From Chrysoperla carnea (Eukaryota > Arthropoda > Insecta > Neuroptera > Chrysopidae), in NCBI RefSeq assembly GCF_905475395.1, contig NC_058339.1, positions 60,335,172-60,399,171 on the forward strand: a DNA stretch of 64,000 nucleotides, in the 5' to 3' direction. The position numbers were made by a program, and so were the translations under genes. The notes under the pieces are model-generated. The model saw only the letters and a list, made by a program, of their open reading frames with translations, did no database searches and was not told the DNA's origin. Positions 1-36,290 of the stretch are shown in pieces. Every line of letters starts with the position of its first letter. The stretch's first letter is position 1.

Positions 1-431
1 CTGGAGAAAAACCTTTTTCCTGTGATATTTGTAGTAAAACATTTGCTAGCAATAACCGTTTAATTCAACATAAATGGATTCACTCCATAGAAAAACCATT
101 TGCATGTGATATTTGTAATAAAACATTCAATCACAAAATCACTTTCGATAATCATAAACGAATTCACACTGGAGACGAACCATTTGTATGCGAAATTTGT
201 AATAAAACATTAACCAGCAATAGTTGTTTAATTCAACATAAACGTCTTCATACTGGAGAAAAACCATTTTCATGTGATTTTTGTAACAAAGCATTCAATC
301 AGAAAAGCAGTTTCATTAGTCACAAACGAACCCACACTGGAGAGAAACCGTTTTCATGTGATCTTTGTGATAAAGCATGTACTACTAAAAGCCAATTAGT
401 GAAACATAAACGAAATCGCCATAGTGTATAG
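1..431 (+). CDS. C2H2 zinc-finger protein, 3' end (5' cut by window edge)
   Basis: An open frame runs from base 3 to the TAG at 429-431 (142 residues). It holds five C2H2 fingers of the C-x2-C-x12-H-x3-H type joined by TGEKP-like linkers; the first linker starts at the window edge. Some linkers are degenerate (SIEKP, TGDEP), and the last finger ends with the spacing HKRNRH just before the stop. Tandem Krueppel-type fingers usually bind DNA, so a nuclear regulatory role is inferred; the target is unknown. The codon style and finger consensus (FSCDIC, HKRTHTGEKP) resemble the zinc-finger gene at 36291-38093, so the two may belong to one expanded family. An AATAAA signal lies at 526-531. The N-terminal part, including any associated domain, is outside the window. 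Confidence 0.9.
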   Translation, partial: GEKPFSCDICSKTFASNNRLIQHKWIHSIEKPFACDICNKTFNHKITFDNHKRIHTGDEPFVCEICNKTLTSNSCLIQHKRLHTGEKPFSCDFCNKAFNQKSSFISHKRTHTGEKPFSCDLCDKACTTKSQLVKHKRNRHSV

Positions 432-525
432 ATAATTATAAAGAAAACAATCTATATAAGAATTTTGATTAACTTTTCTTGCGTTTCTGTATGATGGTAC
501 ACATTGTAGATATGCAATTGCATAA

Positions 526-531
526 AATAAA
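526..531 (+). terminator. Poly(A) signal of the first zinc-finger gene
   Basis: A canonical AATAAA lies 95 bp after the TAG stop on the same strand, in the expected place for 3' end formation. Confidence 0.5.
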
Positions 532-844
532 TGTTTTTGACTCAAATTATGTGTTCCTTATGAAAAAATAGACAATTTTTATTTGAAACTTTTTTGCGTA
601 AACATCACTGTTTACCCGTGAGGTCGCAAATTAGCTTAGAAACATTATACAGTAGGTATATACAGATACCTATTGTTTATATTTTAAATTTATACGTTAC
701 GTATATTATATGTGTCTTTGTTTATTTATTTTCCTTTACTTATATGACGTAAAAAAAAACGAATTTGTTATCAACACTATCTGTACATGGTATTTTAACA
801 ATTAACTCAGGCAATTGTTTGTTTTCACTTGTTTCAATAATTTT

Positions 845-1165
845 TATACCCTGTGCATATGAAATATATATCAAGGTATCCTAAGTTTAGACAGAAGTTT
901 GTAAAGCTTAAAAATATTGATAATACGATTTTAGGTATAGCTGCTCATAAAACCATCTAATTAGTCCATTTCCGGTCGTCTGTTCGTCTGTCTGTCAACA
1001 CAATAGCTCAAAATCGAAAACATATATCTAGCTAAAATTTTTATAGCGTACCCTTTATAAAAAGTGAGCTTGAGTTCGTAAATGAGCAACATACGTGAAT
1101 TGGGTCATGAGTCCGTAGGATCCATCTTGTAAATCAATAGAGATAGGACAAAATTTTAATGATGA
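845..1165 (+). repeat. Dispersed repeat, copy 1 (family shared with 53890-54160)
   Basis: The stretch carries the landmarks ATGAAATATATATCAAGG, CTTAAAAATATTGAT, a CATTTCCGGT followed by runs of CTGTC, and GGATCCATCTTGTAAA. The same landmarks come in the same order near 53890-54160. Two diverged copies more than 50 kb apart indicate an interspersed element. No coding capacity or termini are visible, so the class is not assigned. Confidence 0.65.
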
Positions 1166-4100
1166 AATTTAAAAAAATTTTAATGATGGTGGCGGACTGC
1201 ACCAAATTAGCAAAGAGTAACATTCATAATAAGAGTAATCACGAGCTAATTCTCATTGATGATGACTACTTGGTAGTCGAAAATACGTATTTTAAAAATA
1301 CAAAAAACTGATCTAGGAAATTGGGGCAAAAATCGAAATTTATTTCGATATATCCTAGAGTTCTCATTTATTATCTTCGATAATATTTATATATGAATAT
1401 TATGAAATTATGTGCAAAAAATTGTTGCTAATTCGACTAGTTTGGCTTCGATACTGCTATTTAACCTTAAATGATATAAAGCCATGATACGGTAAGGCAT
1501 TATTAATAAACAAATGATTGTGTATACATATTAAAGTTATTCATTTATTTGATTACTTTATAAATTTGTTATATACAATATTCAAAAACTATAAATTTTT
1601 TATCTTTTTTGAGATATTAAAAAATATGGGCTGAATTCAATAGTAAATTGGATAATATACTTTGAGCAAAAAACCATCTAAAAAATATTTGACAATTACT
1701 GTAATTTACCATGGAATACAAGCACAATGTATATAATTTTTTTTTTAATATTATATAATATTAACAAACAAAACCAATACAAAATAATATTTGATATTAG
1801 TTGTTATTAGAGAATATATAAAATATTTCAATAATTTTAGACATACATATATGTTTTGTTTATATGAAAATAGTTTCGTTTTTATTTACAATTTTTAAAT
1901 TTCTTATTTGATATTGTATCATGAAAAAAAGTTTGCATTTTTAGGTTATTTAAAAACTAAAGAGTTTTCCGTCAAGAGAGTTTATACCTATGATCCGATC
2001 TTTTTATTAAACGAATTTTAAATGAGATATTTTTGTAATTTGAAAGTGTATTTCAAGTAATTTTGTGTGACACATAATACCAGCCACATGAAAATAACTG
2101 ATTCATGAAAATAAATTATTTACTGAATCAGTTGATTTAAAATTTTTATCAAACGATGAATTATTGTCTCATACTAAAGATATGAGTCAATTAATTTCAC
2201 GAATACACAATCAGTAGCTCGAAGTGAATACTAATTTTGGTAAAACAGTTCAATAATTTGTATGCGTTATTCAATATTGACTTTTTCTAAATATTAATCA
2301 CATCACGCTGCTCAGCGAAGCTGCGAGTATCATTTGCCTAGTATTATATACTAATATCACACAAAATAGCATGAAATATTCTACATGAAATTTTAAAGAT
2401 ATCTCATATACAACTTGTTTAAGATTAAAATTCGGACACTACTAATGGAAAACCCATTATAAAAAAGAAAATGTTTAAATATATTTTTATCATATTTAAA
2501 GTACGATTTTTTTTATATTTTGTTTTATAAATATAAAAGTTTATTTATTTTGATTTCATTATATAAATTTTTTTTAAATAAATATTTATAATTTAATTTT
2601 ATTGTTAGAAAAATATCAAAAAATTGATAGAAAATTTTTTTTTTTAACAAGTAGTCACACAGTGTAATTCTGCATTAAAGCATGCAAGTCTTTTAAATTG
2701 ATTCTGATTTGATTAATTTAAAACAAATATACATATTTTAATAGAAAAGTTTTTAATGAATAACTGCTTATCAAATGAAAACAACGTGACTTAATAAATT
2801 ATTATGTAAGGATGGCTGACAAGATGTAACACGCTGATCTCGGTGCGCAGCGATCAGTGAATAATTAATGGAAACTATGAATATTGCAAAAAAAACATAC
2901 GATAGTGTTTATTTCATTTAATATTGCGATCATTATTGACAACAGATTTCGTTCCATGAAGAAAAATGGCTTTCGATCAAACCTTGGGAAATGTTAGTTA
3001 GTTCTTCAAGATTAGAATAAAATTCTGAATGGTCTCTAAGATAAAAATATCGAAATAATTTACCTGGAAGTTTATAAATACATACGATATTTGTATGAAG
3101 TATCTATAAAAATAAGCTTGTCTACACAAAGCTTTAGTTTTAGTACGTAAAGTAGAAATTTGATACTAGATATGTTGTAGCTCTGGCATAATGTTCAAAA
3201 GCCGATTCAGATAAATTGTCGCTCTACAGTACAATACTTAACGCATCAGCTACAAAAATTTTGATCAATTCTTTCTGGAAGAAAGAGTACGAAAAAACCA
3301 TTTAAACACATGGTATTAAAATCAGGACTGATTCACAACATCTCAATGAGATATTTGGAGTTTCATTTGATTAATTTTTTTTGGTGGTATGCTAAGTTAT
3401 AAAACCCCGCTGTGTTATTAATAATATTTCCTTGAAAATTTTAGTTTTAACCGCTAATCGTATTAAAAGTAACTGTACAAAATCTCATACTTTTGTCGTA
3501 AAAAGCAATTATCTATATTGAATTCTAAAATTAATAAGTCAGCGCTACAGTGGGAAAAATTTAACCAGTATTGTGAATCAAACACTTGTATGGAAATTAT
3601 AATTATAAAAATTATATTTTAAAAGTGTGCTTAATGGCAAGTAAATTTTAATTCAATCCACTTTAATTATAATAACAACTGTTACAAGTCAAATTAAATT
3701 TTTGTAAAAGCGATATTTTTGTCAAAATAACGCTATTTTCGACTGACCTGCTGTTCCTGTTAGATTATATTATTCTCGTGGAATACTTATGTTCCTTAGC
3801 TGGGGTGCTTAAAACGTCTTGTTCATTTGTGATCAGTTCAAATCAATTTTTACATAAATTCTGTTTCTTTTTCATAAATACTTTTGATAAGGATTAAAAT
3901 GAAGTCTTCCAGTAGCCAATTTTTCAGCAGAATATTTTAAATTTAGAGCACTCTGATCGCTTCAATTCACTTAGTATTACATATTATTTATATACACATT
4001 TCTTTTTTTTAATTGTAGAACAATTCAAAGGTAGTGTTGTTCAAAGAGTTCATCTTTTTCCTAATACTGCTAATCCATTGTTCTATCTTTTAACGAAATT

Positions 4101-6237
4101 TTTTTTGCATGATTGGAACTATTGATACATAAAAATTTCTTGTCTAGGTGTATATTAAAAATAGTAAATATTCAATTATCTTTTAATAATTAGGATTAAA
4201 AAACACAACCATAATCTTCTACTCGTAAAGTAATTTGTCCTAATTTCGTTGTTGCTATAAATAAGTTCACCGATTTTTCAAAAGATAACTGAATATATGA
4301 ATTACAGCAGATAGTATTCAATTAAAATTTATTTTAATAACATATTTTATGACAGTACAATTAATGAATTCAATGTTTTATCACATTATAAAATTAAAAA
4401 AGAGGGAGGGATGCTTATGTGGTTATTCTACGAATAACTCACGAAAGAATTGAAACTTCTTTAATGAATTGAATCCCATGACCCATTACATAAGTTTGGT
4501 TTTAGTTTTTACAGTACATTAAAGCTTTTACAATTTCAGTTATTGTCGAAAATCAGATTTAAAATAGAATAAATTTTAAATACTTAGTTTAAAAGGTTTT
4601 TTTATAAGTTGCTTTAAACTTTGTTCAAATATGCAGTATTTCAAAACAAGTATGGATGGATGTTTAGTCTATTCTTGGAAGGCTTTTTGAAATGTGCAAG
4701 ATTTAATTTTCCACCATATTAAAGTAGAATATCGTCCCTGTTTTCAGCTTTTGACGAAAATAAATTACACATTTAACAAACTTTTAAAGACCTCGCGACA
4801 CATATATGCACAAAATATGAAACAATTTTGGAAAACCAAATATTGGACGGAAATTAAAAATCAACGCTATCTTACCTTTGAGTAACTGTTGATTACAATT
4901 ATGAAAATGTAAATAAATAAGAGGCCATTACTTGTTTTAAAATATAGTATATTTGCACTAGTATTTAAAAATTAAATTCTCTTTCTTTATTAACATATTT
5001 TAATATTGCTTATTCGTTCCATTACCATATCGTCATTTTAGAAGTTTCACTTCAACTGAATTGTTAAAATATTTATCAAATAAAATGAATATGATAAAAG
5101 ATATGGAAAGAGTACAATTCAATTTATTTAATTTATACAACAAAAAACTACGAAATATTTTCTAAAATTTTAATTGTAAATGTACAATTTCCAATGTTTT
5201 TAGTCTTACATATACTTTTTCGCTGAATTTAACTACATGCAAGAGTAATGATAATTGTTCTCATAAATATTACAAACTTGTGAAAACGAACGTTATAGTT
5301 AAAATTTTTTAGATCAGAATTTTATTTAGTTTCGTAACTAAAGAAGAGTATCGTAAAGAAGATTTAAAAAAAGATTTGAAGTGAAACAATTCACAATCAA
5401 ACCAATTTAAATCGCAGTACTTTTTTGTTTCGAAATAAACCGTCAACCGATTTTAGTGTACGAATTTGATCTTTAGAGTTAACAATCTACCAAAGTGTAT
5501 TTTACAAAGTCCTCTCTTTTCAAAATTTATTCGAACGTACTTATTATTATTTAGTGAAGTAACAATAATTAGGCTCGTATCTAAAACTAGCTGCCATGTT
5601 GACATTTTCTTAATATTCTATCAAAATTATTTACTACGGTAAACCGGATTAAAAGAGATATCAGATAGATTACAATATATATTCAGATAGATTCTTTGTT
5701 CCTATTTCCAGTTCCTTCATTACGTTCGTGTGAGAAACATAAAATTATTATTACTCTAGCGTGTGAGTATACACGAGATATATTTTATTTGGGTAATACT
5801 ATAAACAATAATACATAAATAAGTATTAAAACTGTAATTTAATCACACTTTGAAAAAAAATTATAATCTTATATTATTCATATCAAATCAATCTATCTAT
5901 CAAACCAAATAATTTATTGGTTGTTAGATAAAAAATTAAAAATAATTATTGCATTAATTCAAAAACTCAACATTCTACAAATCATCTTTTTATAAAACTT
6001 GAGCGAGAATTAATTAACGATTAAATATTATACTTTGCTAATTTCATTGAAATAAAATATTAAGACACAATAGTTTAATCACAAGTATTATTTTTATCGT
6101 CTTATTTATATTGCAAAATCAAAATTGATTTGGAAAATTTATTTTTTGTTTTTAGGTAGAATATTTTCAATTTTCCAAAGTAGATTTTAATTATTTTTCG
6201 ATACTGATGGGTTTCATCAATATACGTTTGTTGTTTG

Positions 6238-30775
<24,538 letters not shown>

Positions 30776-32634
30776 GTTGAACAAGTCTTTTTATGATGAC
30801 ACTTCTATGAACATTTTTTTATATATTTCACATAATACACAATAAATAAAAATAATTGATAAATGTAATTGAATCAATAAAATTATAATATAACTAATTT
30901 ATGTATAAAATAATATATATTTAAAAACAATAATGACTTAATTCAAAACAACTAACTGAATCAAGTTTTTACAGCCGGGCCATTACTATAATCTAATGAC
31001 GACTATATGACGCAAGATGCATTAACCAATCAAAAGAGGTATTATCTTGAAGTAAAATATGTGTAGAAAATAATAAATTTTACACATATATATGTAGGTA
31101 CATTTATAATATACGTTATTTTATTTATAAATAAGTGTATACATGGTTTAGTCATCAAATTGTCCAATTTACTTGCTAATTTATATATAAGATTTCAAAA
31201 TAATTCCATTTAATACATCCTTTTACCATCAAAGACATATTTTGAACCTTAGTACATTTTATTATTTTGTTGATGTATGTAATGTATAACTTTTATCTCA
31301 AATTATTTTTAATTTTAAAAATATCATTGCAATCCCGTAAATGATAAACCATAAATAAACTTAAGATTAACTTTAAAACAATATTTGTAAGAATGTGGTT
31401 AAAATTCTCGTTTTATTTGATTTTTTAATCAACTTATGCAATGCTCATTCCATGAATGATATGACATTTGTATGGAAAAAAGTACGTTAAGTAATCAAAA
31501 ATGGCTAACCCGTAATAATTCAACCTGTGTTCAGGTAACTCAATATCTTTTTTCTATAACGAAATTTTTTTTTATAACCACTTGAAGTCAGAATTTACCC
31601 ATTCCACGAAAATTTTAAACAAAATTGTGGGGGGATTCGAAAAAGATTTCTCTAGTAACATATATTAAAATTTTAACAAAGCGTATCCTATCTCAAGTAC
31701 TGATCTGGTCGATTGAGTTCGATTATTTTATGTTTAACTGATATTGCGAAGAAACGATATCTTAGAAACTATTGATTCAACTGCCAAGAGAACCCAAATT
31801 ATAAATTTTTTGGGTTAAAGTTACTCTACAAAATTATTTTAAACCAAATCGAAGAAACACTTTGATAAAACTTGGTATATGCGGTAACTTTTATAAAAAA
31901 ATACAACAGTCTTGTTTATTTAACGACATGGTTTTTTATGTTTTAGAGTCCTAATTATCCTCAAAATTTTAAATGTAGATACTTTAAAATAGAAATATGC
32001 ATGTTAAACATGAAAAATGCGATTAACGATTTTTAAACAATTGAAAACTGGTTAGGTCGCTTTATGCTACAAGATTCTAAAAATTCTTCCAACAAAATTT
32101 AAAGACTTGGATTACTTTTCAAAATATCGGTATGTATGTAGTTGTTTAAACATTAAAAAACAAGATTATTGAAATTGAACATTCTTATAGACTAGAATAC
32201 GGCTCAGGCGGTTTAGATTTGAGTGACTAACTATACCGGATTTGACGGTACAATTCGTATTCTGCTTGTATATATTATTTTGATATATATTAAATTTTAA
32301 AATTATATATAAAGATTTTTTTAAAATGAAGATGACATGTTGCATGACGGATAATGCAGAAAATACGAATATAGATGTCACTACGGGGAGAGGGACTTAC
32401 TCCCAATAAGCGTCGGTTTTTTTAAAAAAAAGTCGACTGGAGAAAATAATATAAACCGTCTCCAATTACTTCTCTTAATAATTTTATTCTATAGGCACAC
32501 CTATGTCTTTCTCTACCTTTGGTGTTTTTATTAAATAAGTAAAAATAAATAATTTAGAAACAATTTTAACGGTTAAAATCTTTTATTTAAAAATAATTTA
32601 ATAATACACAATAAAAATTGAGAAAATAAATACT
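30776..32634. promoter_or_regulatory. Region between Pkn start and Cog6 3' end, including the Pkn promoter
   Basis: Pkn reads leftwards from 30775, so its 5' UTR and promoter should lie at the left end of this stretch. A CCAATCAAAAG occurs at 31026-31036, 251 bp upstream of the ATG, the usual context of a CCAAT box (NF-Y type). The same 11-mer recurs at 36094, 38606 and 38726. No TATA box stands out. The rest (31300-32630) is AT-rich with repeat-like text and no gene. Confidence 0.4.
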
Positions 32635-35600
32635 TTATTTTATATCCAATGCTTTAGCCAAATTATCAGGATCTCGATGAAAAATTACAGATGGGTTTTG
32701 GTACCCATTTTCAGGGTTATGAACAGCATCATAAAGTTGTCTATATATAGCAACCAAAACTTCAAAAGCTCTTTTTTGAATTAAAGATCTGTGATCGGTT
32801 GACGTTAGTAATAAAATTTGTGGTAACAAAAGCATGTCAGGTACTTCCAATAAAACTTCTAGTTTATCCTAAAAATATAAATTCAAAGTTTAAAAAACTG
32901 TTAAATTTTAAATAATTTACGTCATTTTTATGTATATATAATTTTAAATAGAAAGACGTTCAGATGATGATAGATGCCCCATATCTTCGCTTCTGTTTCG
33001 AAGAAGACTGAAAAGTATATAAATTAAGTAGAATGAGGGAAAATTGTAAATTCCCGCTTTACAAAACGGCTTCAATTTTTTCGTTTCTGCTGTTTATGAA
33101 ATTAATTCTAATGAGATAATTAATTCTAAAAAAATACATTTTAAAACTTACCACAGATGTTTTCAAATTGATTGGTTCCATTCCTGGTACATTTGAAAGT
33201 GGTTCATTTTTTTGATCTTGTAATATTGTATAAATTGCACCTAAATTCAAATTTGCTACCAATGAGCTAGCTTGCTCTGACGTTAATGTATCTAATTGAG
33301 CCTCGGACATTCCTTGTAATCTTTCCATACGATCATCCATGTGTTTAAATTTTCTTAAAGTATTTTGCATCGAATGCATGCAATTTAATAAATATACAGC
33401 CATATCAGATGTGGGCAATCTTGAGGCTTGTTCATTAATCGCGCATATAACAGGATCCAGAACACACGAAACTATCTACAAAATTATAAACTTGTGAATA
33501 ATTTTGTATTTAATGAAGTCATAAATAAGTTACTTTTTTCATATCCGTTTCATGATCTGGCCCCATACTTGCAGTTGTTAAAATTTCATTTAAAACTACC
33601 AACATGTGACTGACTGCTGGTGTAGGTGATAAATTTCTTGGTGGGGCTTCAACTCTTGCTAATGCCGTTAGAACTTGTGATTGTAAAACACTTAAAAAAA
33701 CATTTTCGCTAAGTTCTAACATTTCATTTAACGTTATTAATAAAAGCCCATCATGGATTATCTTTAATTAAAAAAAAATCAGTTAAAATTATTGTCTATA
33801 ATAATAGAAAAATAATTAAATTTTACCTCCTGAATAGCGGATTTATAAAATTGTATTAAACTTTTCACTGCATAAAATGAAGTAGATGGTGCTGAAACAG
33901 TGACTATCTTTTCGATACGAATTTTTAGAGGATGTACAACACCCTCTACGATGTTTTCTAACGCTTTATTAACTTGATCAGTAATATCTTAAACAAAACA
34001 TAAGTTGATATTTAAAATAGACAATATCAATTGAAAAATATAGCGCTGGGTCTCGTTCTTAAATTAAAATGTAAATTTATTTTAAAAACGGAAATATATA
34101 GTTGAGATACTCAATTTATAACAGGTTCTTTTCTTATTAGTCTTAAAATTTATGTGACTCACAGAAATTAAATTTAGCAACGAACATATTAGCTGCTAAT
34201 TCCTCGACCTTCTTTGATTAGTTAGTATTTAATCCAGATTGCGTATTTATATGGAAGATTTACTCAATATAATTCGATTTGCTTATACCACAGTATAACT
34301 ATATCTTGTACGTGAGAAACGAAAGAAATGTCTATAAATACCTGCTTTGTTACATTTTTCGACTAATATGTGAATATTATCACGTTCAATTAATATAGCT
34401 TGATTTAACCAGGCTAAAATATCTCCTACGTATTTTTGAGGATCATGAGCATGCACTTCTATTGGAGGTGGGTTGTTATCGGGCCCTCCTTTTGTTAATG
34501 CTTCTATGAACGTTTGAACTAAATAAGATCTCCTTACAGTACAATATTCCTCAAGCACGTATCTGTAAAAAAGTACATAATACATTTTTCCGGTATGTGA
34601 TCATTCTGATAGGATATAAAAATTAATTTAGTTTTATTAAACTGAAGAAACATTCATACTTAAACAAAACAGTACGATCTTGCAATCTTGATAAACATTC
34701 AGTCAGCAAATCAATATTAGAAAAGAAATCAGTACTACGACAACATTGTTGAGTCCATCTGTACAATCGTTCAAGAGCACCTTCCTGAAAATGGAATCGA
34801 TTAAGTAATAATTTCATAGATATTTTTGAAATTTAAAATTTTACTTGATGCAAATTCATTTTTTCCATAACATCGCCTGCTAAAACTTGGCATCCAGCTT
34901 GCATTAAAATTCGACAATCTTGATTAATATCTTTTATTTTATCTAAAGCTACAAAGATTTCAGGAGTAACCGTTGTGTTTTTATTGGTACCATGCAAAGC
35001 ATTCTTAGTTTCTGGAGATAGTTGGAATGTTGTAACGAATGCATCAGCAACGTCTCTCTTCAAACTATTTTCATTACTAAATTTTAAAAAAAAGATTTTG
35101 TATATTAGAAAAATTCGATTTTAGAAAGAGAGAGTATCGATTATTGATTAATGATTCCAATAAAAATGATCGAAATTAGCTCCTTTTTTTTTAGAATTTG
35201 ACTATATATTTAAGTATCGAAAAATTGGGTACACAAAACATAAAAATATCGAATAGTATTATAATTCGGTGGTATAAATAAATTAATTTCATTATCTCCT
35301 GACTTTACGGAACTTGGAGGCGCCAACCCTAAACCCATCAGACTGTTAAATTAGGAATGCTAATATTTTGAATTGAATGAATGACTTATGCTTAATTTTT
35401 TCAATAGAAATCATGATTGAATCGAAGATTTTTCACTCAATAATAATAATTTCATACAGTTTATTCGCTAATCGCTAGTTTGGTATTAAAAAGATTATAG
35501 ACTATGCCTTTATTCACTATTTTAAATTAAAAGGGTATATTTACTTTCTATTTTGTAAATTATTTGTTTCTTCAATAAGTATTTTATTATGCAATTTAAT

Positions 35601-35955
35601 TTTTTGTAATCTATCCGACATGTCATTTACAGAACGGCTCATAGTAGCAATATCGTTGTATATTTCATCAAAACTGTCTTTTACTTTTGAAATTGATCGT
35701 AAAAAATCATTATTAATTGCAATATTTCGTAATTCTATTTGACTACGTAAATTTCTTCGTAAATGTGGTGTGTTTTCGGTATAAAAACTTGAAAGTTCTT
35801 TAAATGCACCAAGTATTACCTAAAATATAGGATAGTTAACTTCATATGTTGAGTATGATAAATAGATTGAAAACAATATTTACTTTATCATTTTCATAAC
35901 GCGACTCAATTATATGGTGAATTGTTTGATTTACTGAACTGGTATTTAAAGACAT
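32635..35955 (-). CDS. Cog6: Conserved oligomeric Golgi complex subunit 6, complete, 9 exons
   Basis: Exons (minus): 35955-35884, 35819-35545, 35076-34845, 34784-34660, 34562-34342, 33987-33827, 33761-33534, 33475-33152, 32868-32635. Every intron is GT-AG and phases agree, giving 623 residues against about 650 in vertebrates. COG6 is a lobe B subunit of the COG tether, which captures retrograde vesicles at the Golgi and keeps glycosylation enzymes in place. Family landmarks: a helical N-terminal region with heptads (about 40-115, MSRSVNDMSDRLQKIK); LYRWTQQCCR; LFKYVLEEYCTVRRSYLVQ; the block HAHDPQKYVGDILAWLNQA near 280, which is very characteristic; and C-terminal LTSEQASSLV. The start ATG at 35955 gives MSLNTSSVNQ, and exon 1 encodes only 24 residues. 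The gene is divergent from the zinc-finger gene at 36291. No damage is seen. Confidence 0.95.
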
Positions 35956-36290
35956 TTTTCGCCACGTTTATGTGTTCATAAATTTAAATTTTGACATTGA
36001 CATTTGTTTGATGATGATACAGTGGCTGCGTTCAATTAAATGTATATTAATGATGCGACAGTTTTCCCAACTCTCAAAATTTTTTCAAAATTTCCAATCA
36101 AAAGTAGACACATTGCTTCCCCCCCTGAGTGATACACCTCCCTCGTCTAAAGTAGGACTTTATACTACATCCCTACTATAATTACTAGATCCGTGATATG
36201 AATCGAGCTATTTAGTATTATATGTCTATGATTCAAATGTTATCTTGAACATTGATAGACTGTCATAATTTGAGTGCATCGAATAAAAAA
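35956..36290. promoter_or_regulatory. Divergent promoter region, Cog6 / zinc-finger gene
   Basis: The start codons of Cog6 (minus) and the 14-finger gene (plus) are 335 bp apart. The interval holds a CCAATCAAAAG at 36094-36104 inside a 30-bp block that reappears nearly unchanged at 38726-38755. Shared promoter activity is inferred from spacing only. Confidence 0.45.

Larger units (their letters stand above)
432..6237. other. Intergenic region between the zinc-finger gene and the Pkn 3' end
   Basis: This is 5.8 kb of very AT-rich DNA with no gene I can support. About 845-1165 matches a dispersed repeat listed separately. A 63-codon ORF near 4694-4885 has no recognisable domain and I regard it as chance. 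A TTTATT (AATAAA on the minus strand) near 6139 may serve the Pkn transcript. Confidence 0.6.

Noticed and set aside
36252-36290. Upstream extension of the zinc-finger ORF
   Set aside because: The frame opens with TTG and has no ATG before 36291, which is a good start.
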